NCBI GenBank assembly: GCA_029245245.1
Contig: JAQWPT010000005.1
Span: forward strand, 62,001-126,000
Direction: 5' to 3'
Source: Phycisphaerales bacterium
GTDB lineage: Bacteria; Planctomycetota; Phycisphaerae; Phycisphaerales; SM1A02
DNA: 64,000 bases
Shown: piece by piece, positions 1 through 8,716 of the stretch
Numbering within the stretch: the first letter of the stretch is position 1
How the letters are laid out: each line of letters opens with the position of its first letter
Notes under the pieces: generated by a model
Seen by the model: only the letters and a program-made list of their open reading frames with translations
What the model was told of the DNA's origin: nothing
Database searches by the model: none
Made by a program: the position numbers and the translations under genes

Positions 1-1
1 C

Positions 2-1291
2 ATTCGTGAGGATGCTGCACCGTCTCCCCGGCAGTCCAACAGCGAGGTGGACCGGGACCTGGAGACGATCATCTTCAAGTGCCTGGAGAAGGAACGCGGT
101 CGCCGTTACAGCCGGGCCGGTGAGCTTGGGCGGGACCTGCTGCGCTACCTTCGCAGCGAGCCCATCGAGGCTCGTCGAGCCAGTCTGGGCTACCGGGTTC
201 GACTGGGCCTGCGACGGCATCGAACGGTCGCCCTCTCGTCGGTGGCCGTCCTGCTCATACTCATGCTTGCCGTGGTGGCCATCATCTTCGTGCCCAAGTG
301 GGCCAGCACGCAGCGGGAGGCGGCACTGCAGTCCCAGATCGATAGCGCCCAGCAGGGCCAGGCCCGGGCCGAGGCGGAGCGTGACGATGCCATGCAGGAG
401 CAGGCGCCACGGCAGTGGGTTCCACAGCAGCCCTATGTTCTGAAGGGGCTCGACAGTCGGCTCAAGGCCTGCGTCATCAATGCAACGGGGACGGCTTGTT
501 GTGCGATCACGAAGAGTTCGATCGGCATCTGGACACTTCCAGACGCTCGTCGCTGGACCGGAGGCGATACCGGTGAACTTGATCCGGATCACATCGCCTA
601 CTCCCGCAACGGTTCCATCGTCGCCATTTCCGGGCGATCCGAGATGGCCTGTTTCGATACCGCCTCCGGTACGAGCCATCGATGGGAACTGCCAAAGCAA
701 AATCCCGTCTCCCTGGCAGTCAGTGATGATGGATCGATGGTTGCCCTGGGGTTCAGCGACTTCTCCGTATCCCTGTACCAGATCGATGGTCGACGCATCA
801 CCCGAACCACATCTTCCAGCGGACTGATTACCCATCTTGTCTTCGCAACCGATGACCAGGGACCGATTCTTGCCGGTGTTTCCGATGAGCGACTGACCCT
901 GTGGCGGGTGGGCGACAGGTTGAAGACGCAGTCCAGGTACTCGATTCCCGTCGGGATTCTGGATGTAGCGTTGAATCCGCATACCTCGCTGGCATACCTG
1001 GTGACGGACACGGGCACCCTGCTGACATGTCCGCTGTCGGGGGACAGCCTCGATGTCCAACGCCAGACCCTGGTTTCCGCCAAGGTTGAACAGGCTGATT
1101 TCGATGCAGGAGGCACCCATGTTCTGCTCGTGGAGAGCGGATCCATATCGGTCTGGTCTCTGGAGCAGACGCAGCGGGAGACGCCCCTGATGCCCCGTGG
1201 CGCCGCCGGCATCTATGCACTGGGTCCCGGCGGCACCATGTTCGCCCACGGCAGCCGACTCGGCGTGGTGACCATCACGCCCCTGAATTGA
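2..1291 (+). CDS. Ser/Thr protein kinase, C-terminal part with beta-propeller-like sensor (5' truncated by window edge)
   Basis: The reading frame is open from base 2, so the gene starts outside the window. The first ~55 residues match the end of a Hanks-type kinase domain as found in planctomycetes: DLETIIFKCLEKE, then RRYSRAGELGRDL, then SEPIEARRASLGYR. A hydrophobic stretch encoded near bases 230-295 (VALSSVAVLLILMLAVVAII) is a single membrane span, so the kinase lies in the cytoplasm and the rest outside. After a short coiled, Gln/Glu/Arg-rich linker come about 290 residues of repeated beta strands (for example SLAVSDDGSMVALGF) that resemble WD40/YVTN propeller blades. The kinase ATP-binding and catalytic residues are upstream and cannot be checked. 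The propeller assignment is by pattern only. Confidence 0.8.
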   Translation: MREDAAPSPRQSNSEVDRDLETIIFKCLEKERGRRYSRAGELGRDLLRYLRSEPIEARRASLGYRVRLGLRRHRTVALSSVAVLLILMLAVVAIIFVPKWASTQREAALQSQIDSAQQGQARAEAERDDAMQEQAPRQWVPQQPYVLKGLDSRLKACVINATGTACCAITKSSIGIWTLPDARRWTGGDTGELDPDHIAYSRNGSIVAISGRSEMACFDTASGTSHRWELPKQNPVSLAVSDDGSMVALGFSDFSVSLYQIDGRRITRTTSSSGLITHLVFATDDQGPILAGVSDERLTLWRVGDRLKTQSRYSIPVGILDVALNPHTSLAYLVTDTGTLLTCPLSGDSLDVQRQTLVSAKVEQADFDAGGTHVLLVESGSISVWSLEQTQRETPLMPRGAAGIYALGPGGTMFAHGSRLGVVTITPLN

Positions 1292-1356
1292 CCACCGAGT
1301 GCGGATCCCGGGATGAAATCCGTTCCATTTCCCCTGGTTGGGACGATGATGAGGGC

Positions 1357-2133
1357 ATGGCAGGATTTCTTGGTCGATTGATCGAACGCATCGGGGCACG
1401 CGAGGTCGTGGATCCCGCGGTTCGAACCGCCTTTGATCAGGCCATGGAGATCGAGGGGCGCATCACGCTCATCCGTCCGGATCCCGAGACGGGCTCGATG
1501 CTCTTCCACAAGGTTGGGATGGAATCTCTGGATGAATCGTCCTTTCTGGTGCTGGCCCAGGATGAACTGCCCCTGCAGCCCGGGGACGTCTTCGAAGTAG
1601 CAGTACTCGGCCGAGCCGGGCGTCAGTGCGGGATGGTTGAGTTTCTCGGGAGTGAGCGCGTGCCCAGCGGCGGTCGGATACCGATGACCGGCCATCGATT
1701 CGCCTATCCCCCGAGCATGGATCACAACGAACGCCGCCGTGCCCACCGGGTCTCGGTGGGCTTCGACCTGGCCCCCCTGGCAAGGATCTTCGATGGGCGC
1801 ACCAGCGGACCGGTCGAGGCGGCCATCATGGACCTGAGCATCGGGGGCATGCAGCTCAAGTGCGATGCCCACCCGGATCGATTTGCGTCGGGTCAGTCGA
1901 TCGACTTGGACGTGCAGTTGCCGGATCCCGTGGGTCGCCTGTTGGTGCCGGCACGGGTGGCTTCTGTTCGGCATGATGAGTCGGGGCAGGATCGAATCGG
2001 TGTTTCATTCGTGCAGGCCGTGGAAGGGATGGCCCAGTTGGTGCGATTGATCGAGGTGCGCCGTGCCAGTCGTCGCCGGGGAGATCGAGGCGAAAGTCGA
2101 ATCGGGGGCGGGGCGACCCATGGATCAGGATGA
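1357..2133 (+). CDS. PilZ domain protein (probable c-di-GMP receptor)
   Basis: 258 residues. The C-terminal half carries the two PilZ signatures for cyclic-di-GMP binding: an arginine-rich RxxxR site (ERRRAHRVSV) and DLSIGGMQL, a D/NxSxxG motif. These are followed by strands ending in RIGVSFV. The N-terminal half (GRITLIRPDPETGSML onward) resembles a YcgR-like beta-barrel, which suggests a two-domain effector, although no flagellar brake gene is adjacent. A TTG codon at 1288 overlapping the kinase stop would add 23 residues. ATG 1357 was preferred because it begins a folded-looking sequence and follows GAGGGC. Binding of c-di-GMP is inferred from the motifs. Confidence 0.8.
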   Translation: MAGFLGRLIERIGAREVVDPAVRTAFDQAMEIEGRITLIRPDPETGSMLFHKVGMESLDESSFLVLAQDELPLQPGDVFEVAVLGRAGRQCGMVEFLGSERVPSGGRIPMTGHRFAYPPSMDHNERRRAHRVSVGFDLAPLARIFDGRTSGPVEAAIMDLSIGGMQLKCDAHPDRFASGQSIDLDVQLPDPVGRLLVPARVASVRHDESGQDRIGVSFVQAVEGMAQLVRLIEVRRASRRRGDRGESRIGGGATHGSG

Positions 2134-2392
2134 TCATGTCTGCCTGTGCTTTCACGTCAGCCAGCGCAAGCTCGTGAACTGGCTGAAGCGGGAGCAGCCG
2201 AGCGTGGCGTCCCGCATGAGTGAATGCCTTGGTGCCGGCACGGGATGCCAGTGGTGCGTCCCTTTCCTCAGGAAACTGCACGCCCAATGGCTCGAAGGAG
2301 ATGAACCGGCCCTGCCGGTTTCTCCCGAGAACTATGCGAAGCGGCGTGCCGCGTACCGGAGCCGGCTCGATTCGTCCGATTCCGCGGAATGA
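2120..2392 (+). CDS. BFD-like [2Fe-2S] protein
   Basis: 90 residues with the bacterioferritin-associated-ferredoxin cysteine pattern: C8-x-C10, then a 32-residue gap, then C43-x2-C46, in a short helical fold (CLCFHVSQRKLVNWL ... GAGTGCQWCVPFL). BFD domains bind a [2Fe-2S] cluster and usually assist iron release or act as fused domains in oxidoreductases. This one is free-standing. The ATG at 2120 follows GGGGCG and overlaps the PilZ gene by 14 bases. A GTG at 2063 would add 19 residues without the look of a domain. No bacterioferritin gene is nearby, so the partner is unknown. The ~40-residue C-terminal tail is charged and probably flexible. Confidence 0.75.
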   Translation: MDQDDHVCLCFHVSQRKLVNWLKREQPSVASRMSECLGAGTGCQWCVPFLRKLHAQWLEGDEPALPVSPENYAKRRAAYRSRLDSSDSAE

Positions 2393-2788
2393 TCAGACCC
2401 AGACCTGGCAGATCATGACTTCCTGGGGGCCGACCTTGCCTCGCATGGTGCCGATCGTGCTGCTGACGAACTTGACTTCGTACTGGGGATTTTCATCGAG
2501 CCACTCGTTGATGGACTGGTCCATGTAGGCCACGGCGTCCTGGTTCAACTTCGTGAAGAAGGAACGGCAATGGATGGCACCAATGCCGGTGGTGTTGGGA
2601 GTTCTTGTCCACTCGTCCTCGTGTCGCTTGGTGGGGCCCATCACCTTGATCTTCTTCCGAAGGCCGTCGGGGCCTCCTTCAACGACCGGCAGTTCCTTGG
2701 CGATGGCCTCCTCCGGAACCGGTAGATCCGGTGGCAGATCGGGATTTCGAAAATGCTTGTCGTTTTCGTTGGCTGGTTTTTCCACCAT
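2393..2788 (-). CDS. Conserved hypothetical protein, 131 aa
   Basis: The ATG at 2788 has a good ribosome-binding site (GGAGGGT about 8 bases upstream), which fixes the start. A longer frame upstream is ignored. The protein is soluble and acidic. It begins MVEKPANENDKHF and ends in a compact domain (HCRSFFTKLNQDAVAYMDQ ... KVGPQEVMICQVWV). The last part has the alternating pattern of a small alpha/beta fold, and I do not recognise a family. Its stop abuts the stop of the BFD gene (convergent). It lies just downstream of the phosphoesterase-domain gene on the same strand, 68 bases away, and could be co-transcribed with it. Confidence 0.6.
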   Translation of the reverse strand: MVEKPANENDKHFRNPDLPPDLPVPEEAIAKELPVVEGGPDGLRKKIKVMGPTKRHEDEWTRTPNTTGIGAIHCRSFFTKLNQDAVAYMDQSINEWLDENPQYEVKFVSSTIGTMRGKVGPQEVMICQVWV

Positions 2789-2856
2789 CCCGCGTACCCT
2801 CCAGGCTCTTTCTCGGGGCTTTATTGATACCCGAGAAACTGGACGGGTGCAGGAAA

Positions 2857-3291
2857 TCAGTGTGTTTCGCCTCTCCAGTGCATGCAAAGGAGGGTCCACA
2901 GTTGCGGAGAGCTTCTTTGCAGGCGGACGAGTTGTCGCCGCCCGGTTGCGGGTCCTGTGAGCCATTCGAGGTGAAGCACGCCTTCGTCCACTCCGTTCCA
3001 GGCCCGGCCGGTTGCGACCCGACGTACTGATCCCCGGTTCCCCGGGATCTCTCCTTCGTATCGCAGGTACCGTGGTCGGTGCGGTGGAAGTTCAATCGCT
3101 TCGGTCTCGGCCCCCCCCGCCATCGTGTCCAGTCGCCGTTCCACACGCCAGGCCTGCAGTGGCATGTGTCCGGCGGGATCAGTCGCGCAGAGCCAGTCCA
3201 CATGATCCTCCACATGTCCTCCCCCGTGCCAGAGGAGTACGAAGGGCCTGGGCGTGCCACGGCGAGGGGATTGGACGGTTTCATCAGTCAC
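2857..3291 (-). CDS. Stand-alone LigD-type 3'-phosphoesterase domain protein
   Basis: 144 residues resembling the DNA polymerase/ligase N-terminal (phosphoesterase) domain of bacterial LigD. FVLLWHGGGHVEDHVDWL corresponds to the FVxxxHxxxxxHxDxxL metal/phosphate site. It is followed by AWRVERRLD, HRPRYLRYEGEIPG and NRGSVRRVATG, the conserved ending of the domain. In LigD the domain trims 3' ends before non-homologous end joining. Here no Ku, polymerase or ligase domain is adjacent. The second His aligns only loosely, so activity is uncertain. Start: GTG 3291 sits 8 bases after a TAGCAT hexamer with no ribosome-binding site (probably leaderless). An ATG at 3351 would add 20 residues that look non-coding. 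Confidence 0.6.
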   Translation of the reverse strand: MTDETVQSPRRGTPRPFVLLWHGGGHVEDHVDWLCATDPAGHMPLQAWRVERRLDTMAGGAETEAIELPPHRPRYLRYEGEIPGNRGSVRRVATGRAWNGVDEGVLHLEWLTGPATGRRQLVRLQRSSPQLWTLLCMHWRGETH

Positions 3292-3299
3292 GTTCGTGC

Positions 3300-3305
3300 A
3301 TGCTA
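3300..3305 (-). promoter_or_regulatory. -10-like TAGCAT upstream of the phosphoesterase-domain gene
   Basis: TAGCAT on the minus strand, 8 bases before GTG 3291, with no purine-rich ribosome-binding site between. It fits the pattern seen before many genes in this window and supports a leaderless GTG start. Confidence 0.35.
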
Positions 3306-3398
3306 GCCCCAGAGGGGGATCGCAACGGGATGCCTCTGGCTTCCAGCCCATCGGGCTCGTATGATGGCCGTGTCGGCATGATGCAAGGGAGTGCGAGC

Positions 3399-4070
3399 AT
3401 GAAGACGAATCGAATGACGAGCGTTGCCCTGGGACTGATCCTGCTTGGATTCGTCGGCTGCGCTACCAAGCCAGCCGTCACCACCACCACGCTCCGCGAG
3501 CGTGCCAGGGATGCCATGTGGCAGGAGCGATACGAGGACGCCGAGAGCCTCTACGGCGAACTGGTTGCCAAGTTCCCCCAGGATTGGCGTGCACAGTACG
3601 GGTTCGGAGCCAGTGCGATGCACACCGGCAACCTGTCGGAGTCTCGACAAGCCCTTGAGATCGCTCACACGCTTCGACCTGAAAACAGGGACATAGCGCT
3701 GGACCTGGCGGAGGTGATGTACCTTCAGGACGATCGAAACGGTCTGTTCCAGTTTCTTCGTGATCGGGCCGAGGCTCGCAGCGATTCCCGTGACTGGCTG
3801 TTGCTGGCCGAGTATTCGCTCATGACCGAGGATCCTGATTCGGCCCAGGCCTGTGTCGAGAAGGCCATGATCATCGATGACGCCAGTTCGGCGCAGACCT
3901 GGCTGGAAGCGGCCACGCTTTCGGAGCGAATGGGTGATCTTGATTCCGCGATGATCTACCTTCGCACCGCTTATACGATCGAGCCTGCGAACACGATCGT
4001 GCAGGAGCGACTTCGTGCTCACGGTCTTGTGCCGGGCCCAACCCTGGCGATGCCGAACGATCCCGCATGA
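3399..4070 (+). CDS. TPR-repeat lipoprotein
   Basis: 223 residues. The signal peptide ends in a lipobox (LLGFVGC), so the mature protein is a lipid-anchored envelope protein. The rest is helical with tetratricopeptide signatures: MWQERYEDAESLYGEL, WRAQYGFGASAMHTGN, then DSAMIYLRTAYTIEPAN near the end. TPR proteins act as assembly scaffolds, and no enzyme domain is visible. ATG 3399 follows GGGAG at good spacing, and a TATGAT hexamer at 3359-3364 may be its -10 element. The stop overlaps the next start (ATGA, 4067-4070), so the two genes are probably translationally coupled. Confidence 0.8.
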   Translation: MKTNRMTSVALGLILLGFVGCATKPAVTTTTLRERARDAMWQERYEDAESLYGELVAKFPQDWRAQYGFGASAMHTGNLSESRQALEIAHTLRPENRDIALDLAEVMYLQDDRNGLFQFLRDRAEARSDSRDWLLLAEYSLMTEDPDSAQACVEKAMIIDDASSAQTWLEAATLSERMGDLDSAMIYLRTAYTIEPANTIVQERLRAHGLVPGPTLAMPNDPA

Positions 4071-5014
4071 CCACGCCGGATACGCCGCGATCACTGCTGC
4101 ACTGGCTCGATCCGCTGACCGATGCGGCCCGGATTCGGTTGTTGAATCTGCTTGATGGCCAGGAGTTGAGTGTCGGTGAACTGGCCAGTGTGCTGCAACT
4201 GCCTCAGTCGACGGTGTCTCGACATCTGAAGCGCCTGTTCGAGGCTGGCTGGATCGTGCGTCGCAGCGAGGGAACGGCGGCGCTCTACCGCCGGGCGTCC
4301 TCGAATCTCGACGAGACGGCACGTCAACTCTGGGAACTGGCCCGACGGGACTGCATGCAGGATGCACAGTGCCGTGAGGATTCACATCGAGCTACGGAGG
4401 TGGTCGCCCAGCGACGCGTCGACAGCCGTCGATTCTTCGGGCAGGTCGGCGGTGAATGGGCGGACCTCCGCCAGGAACTCTTTGGAGGCGGCATGACCGC
4501 GGAGGGCCTTCTGGGTCTGCTCGACCCGGAGTGGGTGGTTGCGGACCTTGGCTGCGGTACCGGGATGACCGCCGCGATGCTGGCCCCGTGGATCGGTTCT
4601 CTTGAAGTGGTGGACCGTGAACCCGCGATGCTCGAGGCAGCTCGACTTCGGCTTAATGGCATCGAGAACATCCGGTTTCACGAGTGCGACCTCACGAACC
4701 TGTCCCTGGAGGATGGGAGTGTCGATGCCGCAGTGCTTTCGCTGGTGCTGCATCATGTTCCTGAACCGGGAGCGGTCATCAAGGAGGCGGCGCGCATTCT
4801 CCGCCCCGGGGGGCGGTTGATGGTGCTGGACATGGTGGAGCATGATCGAGAGGCTTACCGGGACACCATGGGCCACCTGCATCTTGGATTTTCAGAAGCC
4901 ACGGTCAGGCAGTGGTGCAGTATCGGGCACCTGGAACTGGCTCGGTTGCACCGGTTGCGTCCGGCACCGGAGGCATCGGGTCCGTCTCTCTTCGTTGCCA
5001 CGTTGAAGAAATGA
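4067..5014 (+). CDS. ArsR-type regulator fused to a SAM-dependent methyltransferase
   Basis: 315 residues. Residues 10-80 form a winged helix of the ArsR/SmtB type (LTDAARIRLLNLL, then VLQLPQSTVSRHLKRLFEAGW). Residues ~150-270 form a class I methyltransferase with motif I VADLGCGTG, the acidic post-I position EVVDREPAML, and LVLHHVPEPGAVIKEAARIL, followed by the RPGGRLMVLDM motif. Such fusions are common near methionine/SAM-cycle genes, and metG and metF occur elsewhere in the window. The ArsR metal-binding cysteine motif is absent, so it probably responds to something else, perhaps SAM or homocysteine status (inference). It overlaps the TPR lipoprotein gene by four bases. Confidence 0.85.
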   Translation: MTTPDTPRSLLHWLDPLTDAARIRLLNLLDGQELSVGELASVLQLPQSTVSRHLKRLFEAGWIVRRSEGTAALYRRASSNLDETARQLWELARRDCMQDAQCREDSHRATEVVAQRRVDSRRFFGQVGGEWADLRQELFGGGMTAEGLLGLLDPEWVVADLGCGTGMTAAMLAPWIGSLEVVDREPAMLEAARLRLNGIENIRFHECDLTNLSLEDGSVDAAVLSLVLHHVPEPGAVIKEAARILRPGGRLMVLDMVEHDREAYRDTMGHLHLGFSEATVRQWCSIGHLELARLHRLRPAPEASGPSLFVATLKK

Positions 5015-5031
5015 ACCAATCCTGAGTCGGC

Positions 5032-7032
5032 TCAGTCGTCCAGCAGATCACTGCCGACGGGTTCCGTCGGGGTGTCGTCTGCAGGCTCCTGGGCCTTCGG
5101 TGGTGCCGGAGGTGATGGTTTGGTTTCCGGTTCGGCGGAGGGCTCGGCATCAGTTGCCGGAGCCTTGTCGACAGGGTCAAGCGGGATGATCAGGTTCTCT
5201 TCGCTCGGGATGTCCTGTATTTCAGGGAGCCAGATTTCTTCCAGGAGTTCGAGGAAGGCCTCGTCACCCTGGACACGCCGCATTTCACGGAGTCCTTGCT
5301 TGACCATGGCGGGATTGTCGGTCTGGTGTCCGATGTAGGCCAGCAGGAAGGCGTAGCGATCGCTGTCACGATCCACGGTGAGGCGTCGATTCAGTTCCCG
5401 GATAGCCCGGTCAAGATCTTTCGGCAGGGGCAGGAGGGTGTCGTCGTAGACGACGTCGATCATTTCCGGCTGAAATCCCAGGAGGCTTTGCAGCGTCAAG
5501 GCACTGGAGAGGTAGAGCCCCCCGCCAAGTTGGGCGTGTGCGAGTCCGGTGGTGGCCAGGGGATTTCCGGGCTCCAATCGAAGGGCCCGGTTGAATCGCC
5601 GCTCGGCCCAGTAGTACTCGCCGGTGTTCAACTTGTCCTGCCCCGAGAGGATGAGTTCCGAGACTCTCGTCTTGTCGTCGGTGGCCAGTGCATCGATCTT
5701 CTGCCCATGACGGAGGACCTGTCCGAACTCCTCCAGTGGCATGAGAGCAGGCTTCTCATCTGTTTCGGCGGTGGGAACCTTGCTGAGGACTGGTGGTGTT
5801 TCCGGTGTGGGCGGGGTTGTGGGGAAGGTTTCGGCTCCGACATCTTCACTGCCGCCGATTCCCGTGCCGGCAATGTTTCCCGGCTGGAGTCCCATGGGTG
5901 CTTCCTGCAGTCCGTACCCGTCCATGACCTTCTGGAGCACGTTGCGATAGTCGCTCTGGAGCATGGTCAACGCCCCGGGATCCGCGGTGCCGTCGGTCTT
6001 GCGGACGGCGTCATACCGCTGTGCGATCTCCATCAGCAGCTGGTCCATGGTTTCGTAGGCCCGATCCTCGATGCGGTTGCCATCGGCATCATTGAGGACC
6101 CGATTGTCAATCTGCGAGAGGGCATCGAAGTTCGGACGCCATGTGGTTCCGGGCCTGAGGCCACCGCGCCCCATCCGATTGTCTTCCTGGACGCGTGCCA
6201 TGTCGTACTGGGAGAGTCCCATCTCGACATGGGAGTTGGGATAGGGAAGCGGCGTGATTCCCTGCAGTGTCGTCGCTGCATAACGTACGGGTACGTCCGC
6301 GGCGGCCATGCCGACACCCACGTAGTTGGGGTGGGAGTTCACGTCGCGGAGGTCGTAGTCGTTTCGGATGTGGTTGCCGCGGCGATCGTCGCGGAGAAAC
6401 CGGTTGGGTTCCCCGATGCCGTATTGGAGTGGTCGAGTCCGGTCATCGGCTTCGAGGTTGACGTAGTCGGTCTTGGAGACGTCGCGTGCACTGACGCCCC
6501 CGAAGGCGTTTTTCTGTTGCTGCCCGTAGTCCCCGATGTTCTGTCCCATCGTGAACCGTCCGGGGTTGCTGGCATCCGAGTTGTAGAAGTAGGGGTTGTA
6601 GTATCCCCCGCCTCTGTTGGCGGCACCGGCGCCAAGCCCCCCGCTTCCTCCGCCGGACCCGGACAGTTCCGTGGACAGGTTTCCGAGATTCTGCCAGTAC
6701 CAGGGGTTGTTGTAGAGCGAATCCGCGTAGAAGGTCATCTCGCTGTTGGATCTTCGAAAGTCCTCGTTGGACTTGAAACCGATGCTCTGGTTGAAGCCTC
6801 TCCCCGATTCAGCCCGCTGTGAAAGCGAGAATCGACTCTGCTCGGCCCTGACGCGGCCCGTCTCGGTGTTTTGCGTGCCACGCGTACTCAGGTTGCCATC
6901 GAGGGCATGGCCGTCTCCAAGGGCGTTCTGGGCGGCTGCAGGCAGGGCAGGCAGGGCAAGGGCCATCGTGATCGGCAGGAGCAGGCGTGCATTCATCATT
7001 GGTGGGTTCCAGGAGAGGATCGGATGTCTCAT
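5032..7032 (-). CDS. Large secreted protein with C-terminal TPR-like region
   Basis: 666 residues. The N-terminus has a hydrophobic signal (LLLPITMALALPALPAAAQ) preceded by ~17 extra residues. ATG 7032 has GAGG at 6 bases and was kept, but an ATG at 6999 would give a more typical signal peptide. The middle is Asn/Gly/Tyr-rich and low in complexity (SGSGGGSGGLG, then repeated NPYFYNS-like segments). The end (residues ~450-580) is helical and TPR-like: SGQDKLNTGEYYWAERRFNRAL, then EPGNPLATTGLAHAQLGGG. The last 50 residues are Pro/Glu-rich. I do not know the family. It is probably periplasmic. It converges with the methyltransferase gene, and a small palindrome (CTGAGTCGGCTCAG, 5022-5035) lies between the stops. 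Confidence 0.7.
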   Translation of the reverse strand: MRHPILSWNPPMMNARLLLPITMALALPALPAAAQNALGDGHALDGNLSTRGTQNTETGRVRAEQSRFSLSQRAESGRGFNQSIGFKSNEDFRRSNSEMTFYADSLYNNPWYWQNLGNLSTELSGSGGGSGGLGAGAANRGGGYYNPYFYNSDASNPGRFTMGQNIGDYGQQQKNAFGGVSARDVSKTDYVNLEADDRTRPLQYGIGEPNRFLRDDRRGNHIRNDYDLRDVNSHPNYVGVGMAAADVPVRYAATTLQGITPLPYPNSHVEMGLSQYDMARVQEDNRMGRGGLRPGTTWRPNFDALSQIDNRVLNDADGNRIEDRAYETMDQLLMEIAQRYDAVRKTDGTADPGALTMLQSDYRNVLQKVMDGYGLQEAPMGLQPGNIAGTGIGGSEDVGAETFPTTPPTPETPPVLSKVPTAETDEKPALMPLEEFGQVLRHGQKIDALATDDKTRVSELILSGQDKLNTGEYYWAERRFNRALRLEPGNPLATTGLAHAQLGGGLYLSSALTLQSLLGFQPEMIDVVYDDTLLPLPKDLDRAIRELNRRLTVDRDSDRYAFLLAYIGHQTDNPAMVKQGLREMRRVQGDEAFLELLEEIWLPEIQDIPSEENLIIPLDPVDKAPATDAEPSAEPETKPSPPAPPKAQEPADDTPTEPVGSDLLDD

Positions 7033-7129
7033 GGTAGCCTCGCGCGTTGCGTGGGGGCTCGTGGCATGGCCAAATCGAGCAAGGTGGCTCGCTGGACACC
7101 CTTGTGATCGTCAAACCCACCCTCGCGGC

Positions 7130-7135
7130 TACAAT
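7130..7135 (+). promoter_or_regulatory. -10 element TACAAT of metG
   Basis: TACAAT ends 9 bases before GTG 7145. There is no ribosome-binding site and no clear -35 at 17 bases. Transcription starting ~7 bases downstream would begin at or next to the GTG, giving a leaderless message. Confidence 0.45.
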
Positions 7136-7144
7136 GCCGCTCCC

Positions 7145-8716
7145 GTGTCGGACAGGCGATACATCACGACCCCCATCTACTACGTCAACGCCCATCCGCA
7201 CATCGGGCACATCTATACGAGCACCATCAACGATGTCTACGCCCGGTTCCAACGGAGCCTCGGGAGGGACGTGTTCTACCTCACGGGGACCGACGAGCAT
7301 GGCCAGAAGGTCGAGACGTCCGCCCGTGAACGAGGCATCACCCCGCGTGAACTCGCGGATGAGAACTCGGCGGTCTTCCGCTCCGTGCTCGAGATGTTCG
7401 ACATCAGCAACGACGACTTCATCCGGACGACGGATGCGGATCACGAACGGCAGGTTCAGGGGTTCGTGCAGCAGCTCCTGGACGCGGACATGATCTACCT
7501 CGGAGAGTTCGAGGGATGGTACGACGAAGGGCAGGAGGAGTACTACACCGAGACCAAGGCAAAGGATCTCGAGTACAAGTCGCCCGTCAGCGGCCGCTCA
7601 CTCGTTCGTGCCACGGAAAAGAATTACTACTTCAGGCTCAGCGCATTCCAGGAAGCCATCGAGGCGATGTTCCGGGACCAGCCCGACTTCGTGCGCCCCG
7701 AGGCACGGCGCAACGAGATGCTTGGTCGTATCCGGGAAGGACTCAATGACGTTCCGGTCAGCCGGACGAACTTTTCATGGGGCATTCCCGTGCCGGGTGA
7801 CGAGTCCCACGTCATCTACGTCTGGATCGATGCGCTCTTCAACTACATCACGGCCCTGGGCCTGGGGGATTCCGATGGAGATCGCCGGGAATCCAGGGCC
7901 CACTGGTGGCCCGCCGACTACCACATCGTCGGCAAGGAGATCCTCTGGTTCCATTCCGTGATCTGGCCGGCGGTCCTGATGGCATTGGACCTTCCGCTGC
8001 CCAGGTGCATCTACGCCCACTCCTTCTGGATCAGTGAAGGCCAGAAGATGTCCAAGTCGCTCGGGAACTTCATCGACCTCGATACCCTCCAGCGATACTG
8101 CGATTCCTACGGGCGTGACGCCCTCCGGTGGTACCTGGCGACCCAGGGGCCGCTGGGAGCGACGGATGCGGACTTTTCCGCTCAGCACTTCCACGAGACC
8201 TATACGACGGACCTGGTGAACACCCTGGGCAACTGCGCCAGCCGGGTGTCCGCCATGATCGGCAAGTACTGCGAGGGAGCCTGTCCGGTCGACTCCGGTG
8301 CGTGTGCCGGTGGTGGCGTGGACTGGGCGGACTTCACCTCGGGGCAGGTCGAGTCCTCGATTGCCGCGATGGATCAGTTCGACCTGGCCGGCTCGATCAG
8401 CGCTGGGTTGGCGATCATCCGGCAGGTGGACGCCTTCATCAACGACACGGCACCGTTCAAACTGGCGAAGGATCCGGATGCTCACGTGCTGGTCGAGACG
8501 ATCCTCTATCGGTGTGCCGAGGCCATCCGCATCGCCGCCTGTCTGCTCGAGCCCGTCATGCCGACCCGCATGCAGGAACTCCGCGCGGCATGGAACCTGG
8601 GCGATGCGACGAGTGATCTTCGCAGTGAGTGCCAGTGGGGACGGCTTGAGCCGGGGACAGTGATCGAGAAGGTCGCCCTCTTTCCCCGGATCGAGTTCGA
8701 GAGCAGTTCGGACTAG
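7145..8716 (+). CDS. metG: Methionyl-tRNA synthetase
   Basis: 523 residues. Attaches methionine to tRNA(Met) in the cytoplasm. Class I signatures are HPHIGH near residue 16 and KMSKS (GQKMSKSLGNF) near residue 300, along with TGTDEHGQKVE and the FSWGIPVPGD segment. The insert that usually carries a zinc-binding Cys pair reads EGWYDEGQEEYYTETKA, so it has no zinc knuckle. The C-terminal tRNA-binding EMAP domain is absent (short form). Start: GTG 7145 (SDRRYITTPIYY) is the only start giving the conserved N-terminus. It has no ribosome-binding site but a TACAAT just upstream. Its last four bases overlap the end of a gene on the other strand. Confidence 0.97.
   Translation: MSDRRYITTPIYYVNAHPHIGHIYTSTINDVYARFQRSLGRDVFYLTGTDEHGQKVETSARERGITPRELADENSAVFRSVLEMFDISNDDFIRTTDADHERQVQGFVQQLLDADMIYLGEFEGWYDEGQEEYYTETKAKDLEYKSPVSGRSLVRATEKNYYFRLSAFQEAIEAMFRDQPDFVRPEARRNEMLGRIREGLNDVPVSRTNFSWGIPVPGDESHVIYVWIDALFNYITALGLGDSDGDRRESRAHWWPADYHIVGKEILWFHSVIWPAVLMALDLPLPRCIYAHSFWISEGQKMSKSLGNFIDLDTLQRYCDSYGRDALRWYLATQGPLGATDADFSAQHFHETYTTDLVNTLGNCASRVSAMIGKYCEGACPVDSGACAGGGVDWADFTSGQVESSIAAMDQFDLAGSISAGLAIIRQVDAFINDTAPFKLAKDPDAHVLVETILYRCAEAIRIAACLLEPVMPTRMQELRAAWNLGDATSDLRSECQWGRLEPGTVIEKVALFPRIEFESSSD

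Noticed and set aside
5296-6822. 508-codon plus-strand frame opposite the secreted TPR protein
   Set aside because: Low-complexity Val/Gly translation. The minus strand has the signal peptide and TPR pattern.
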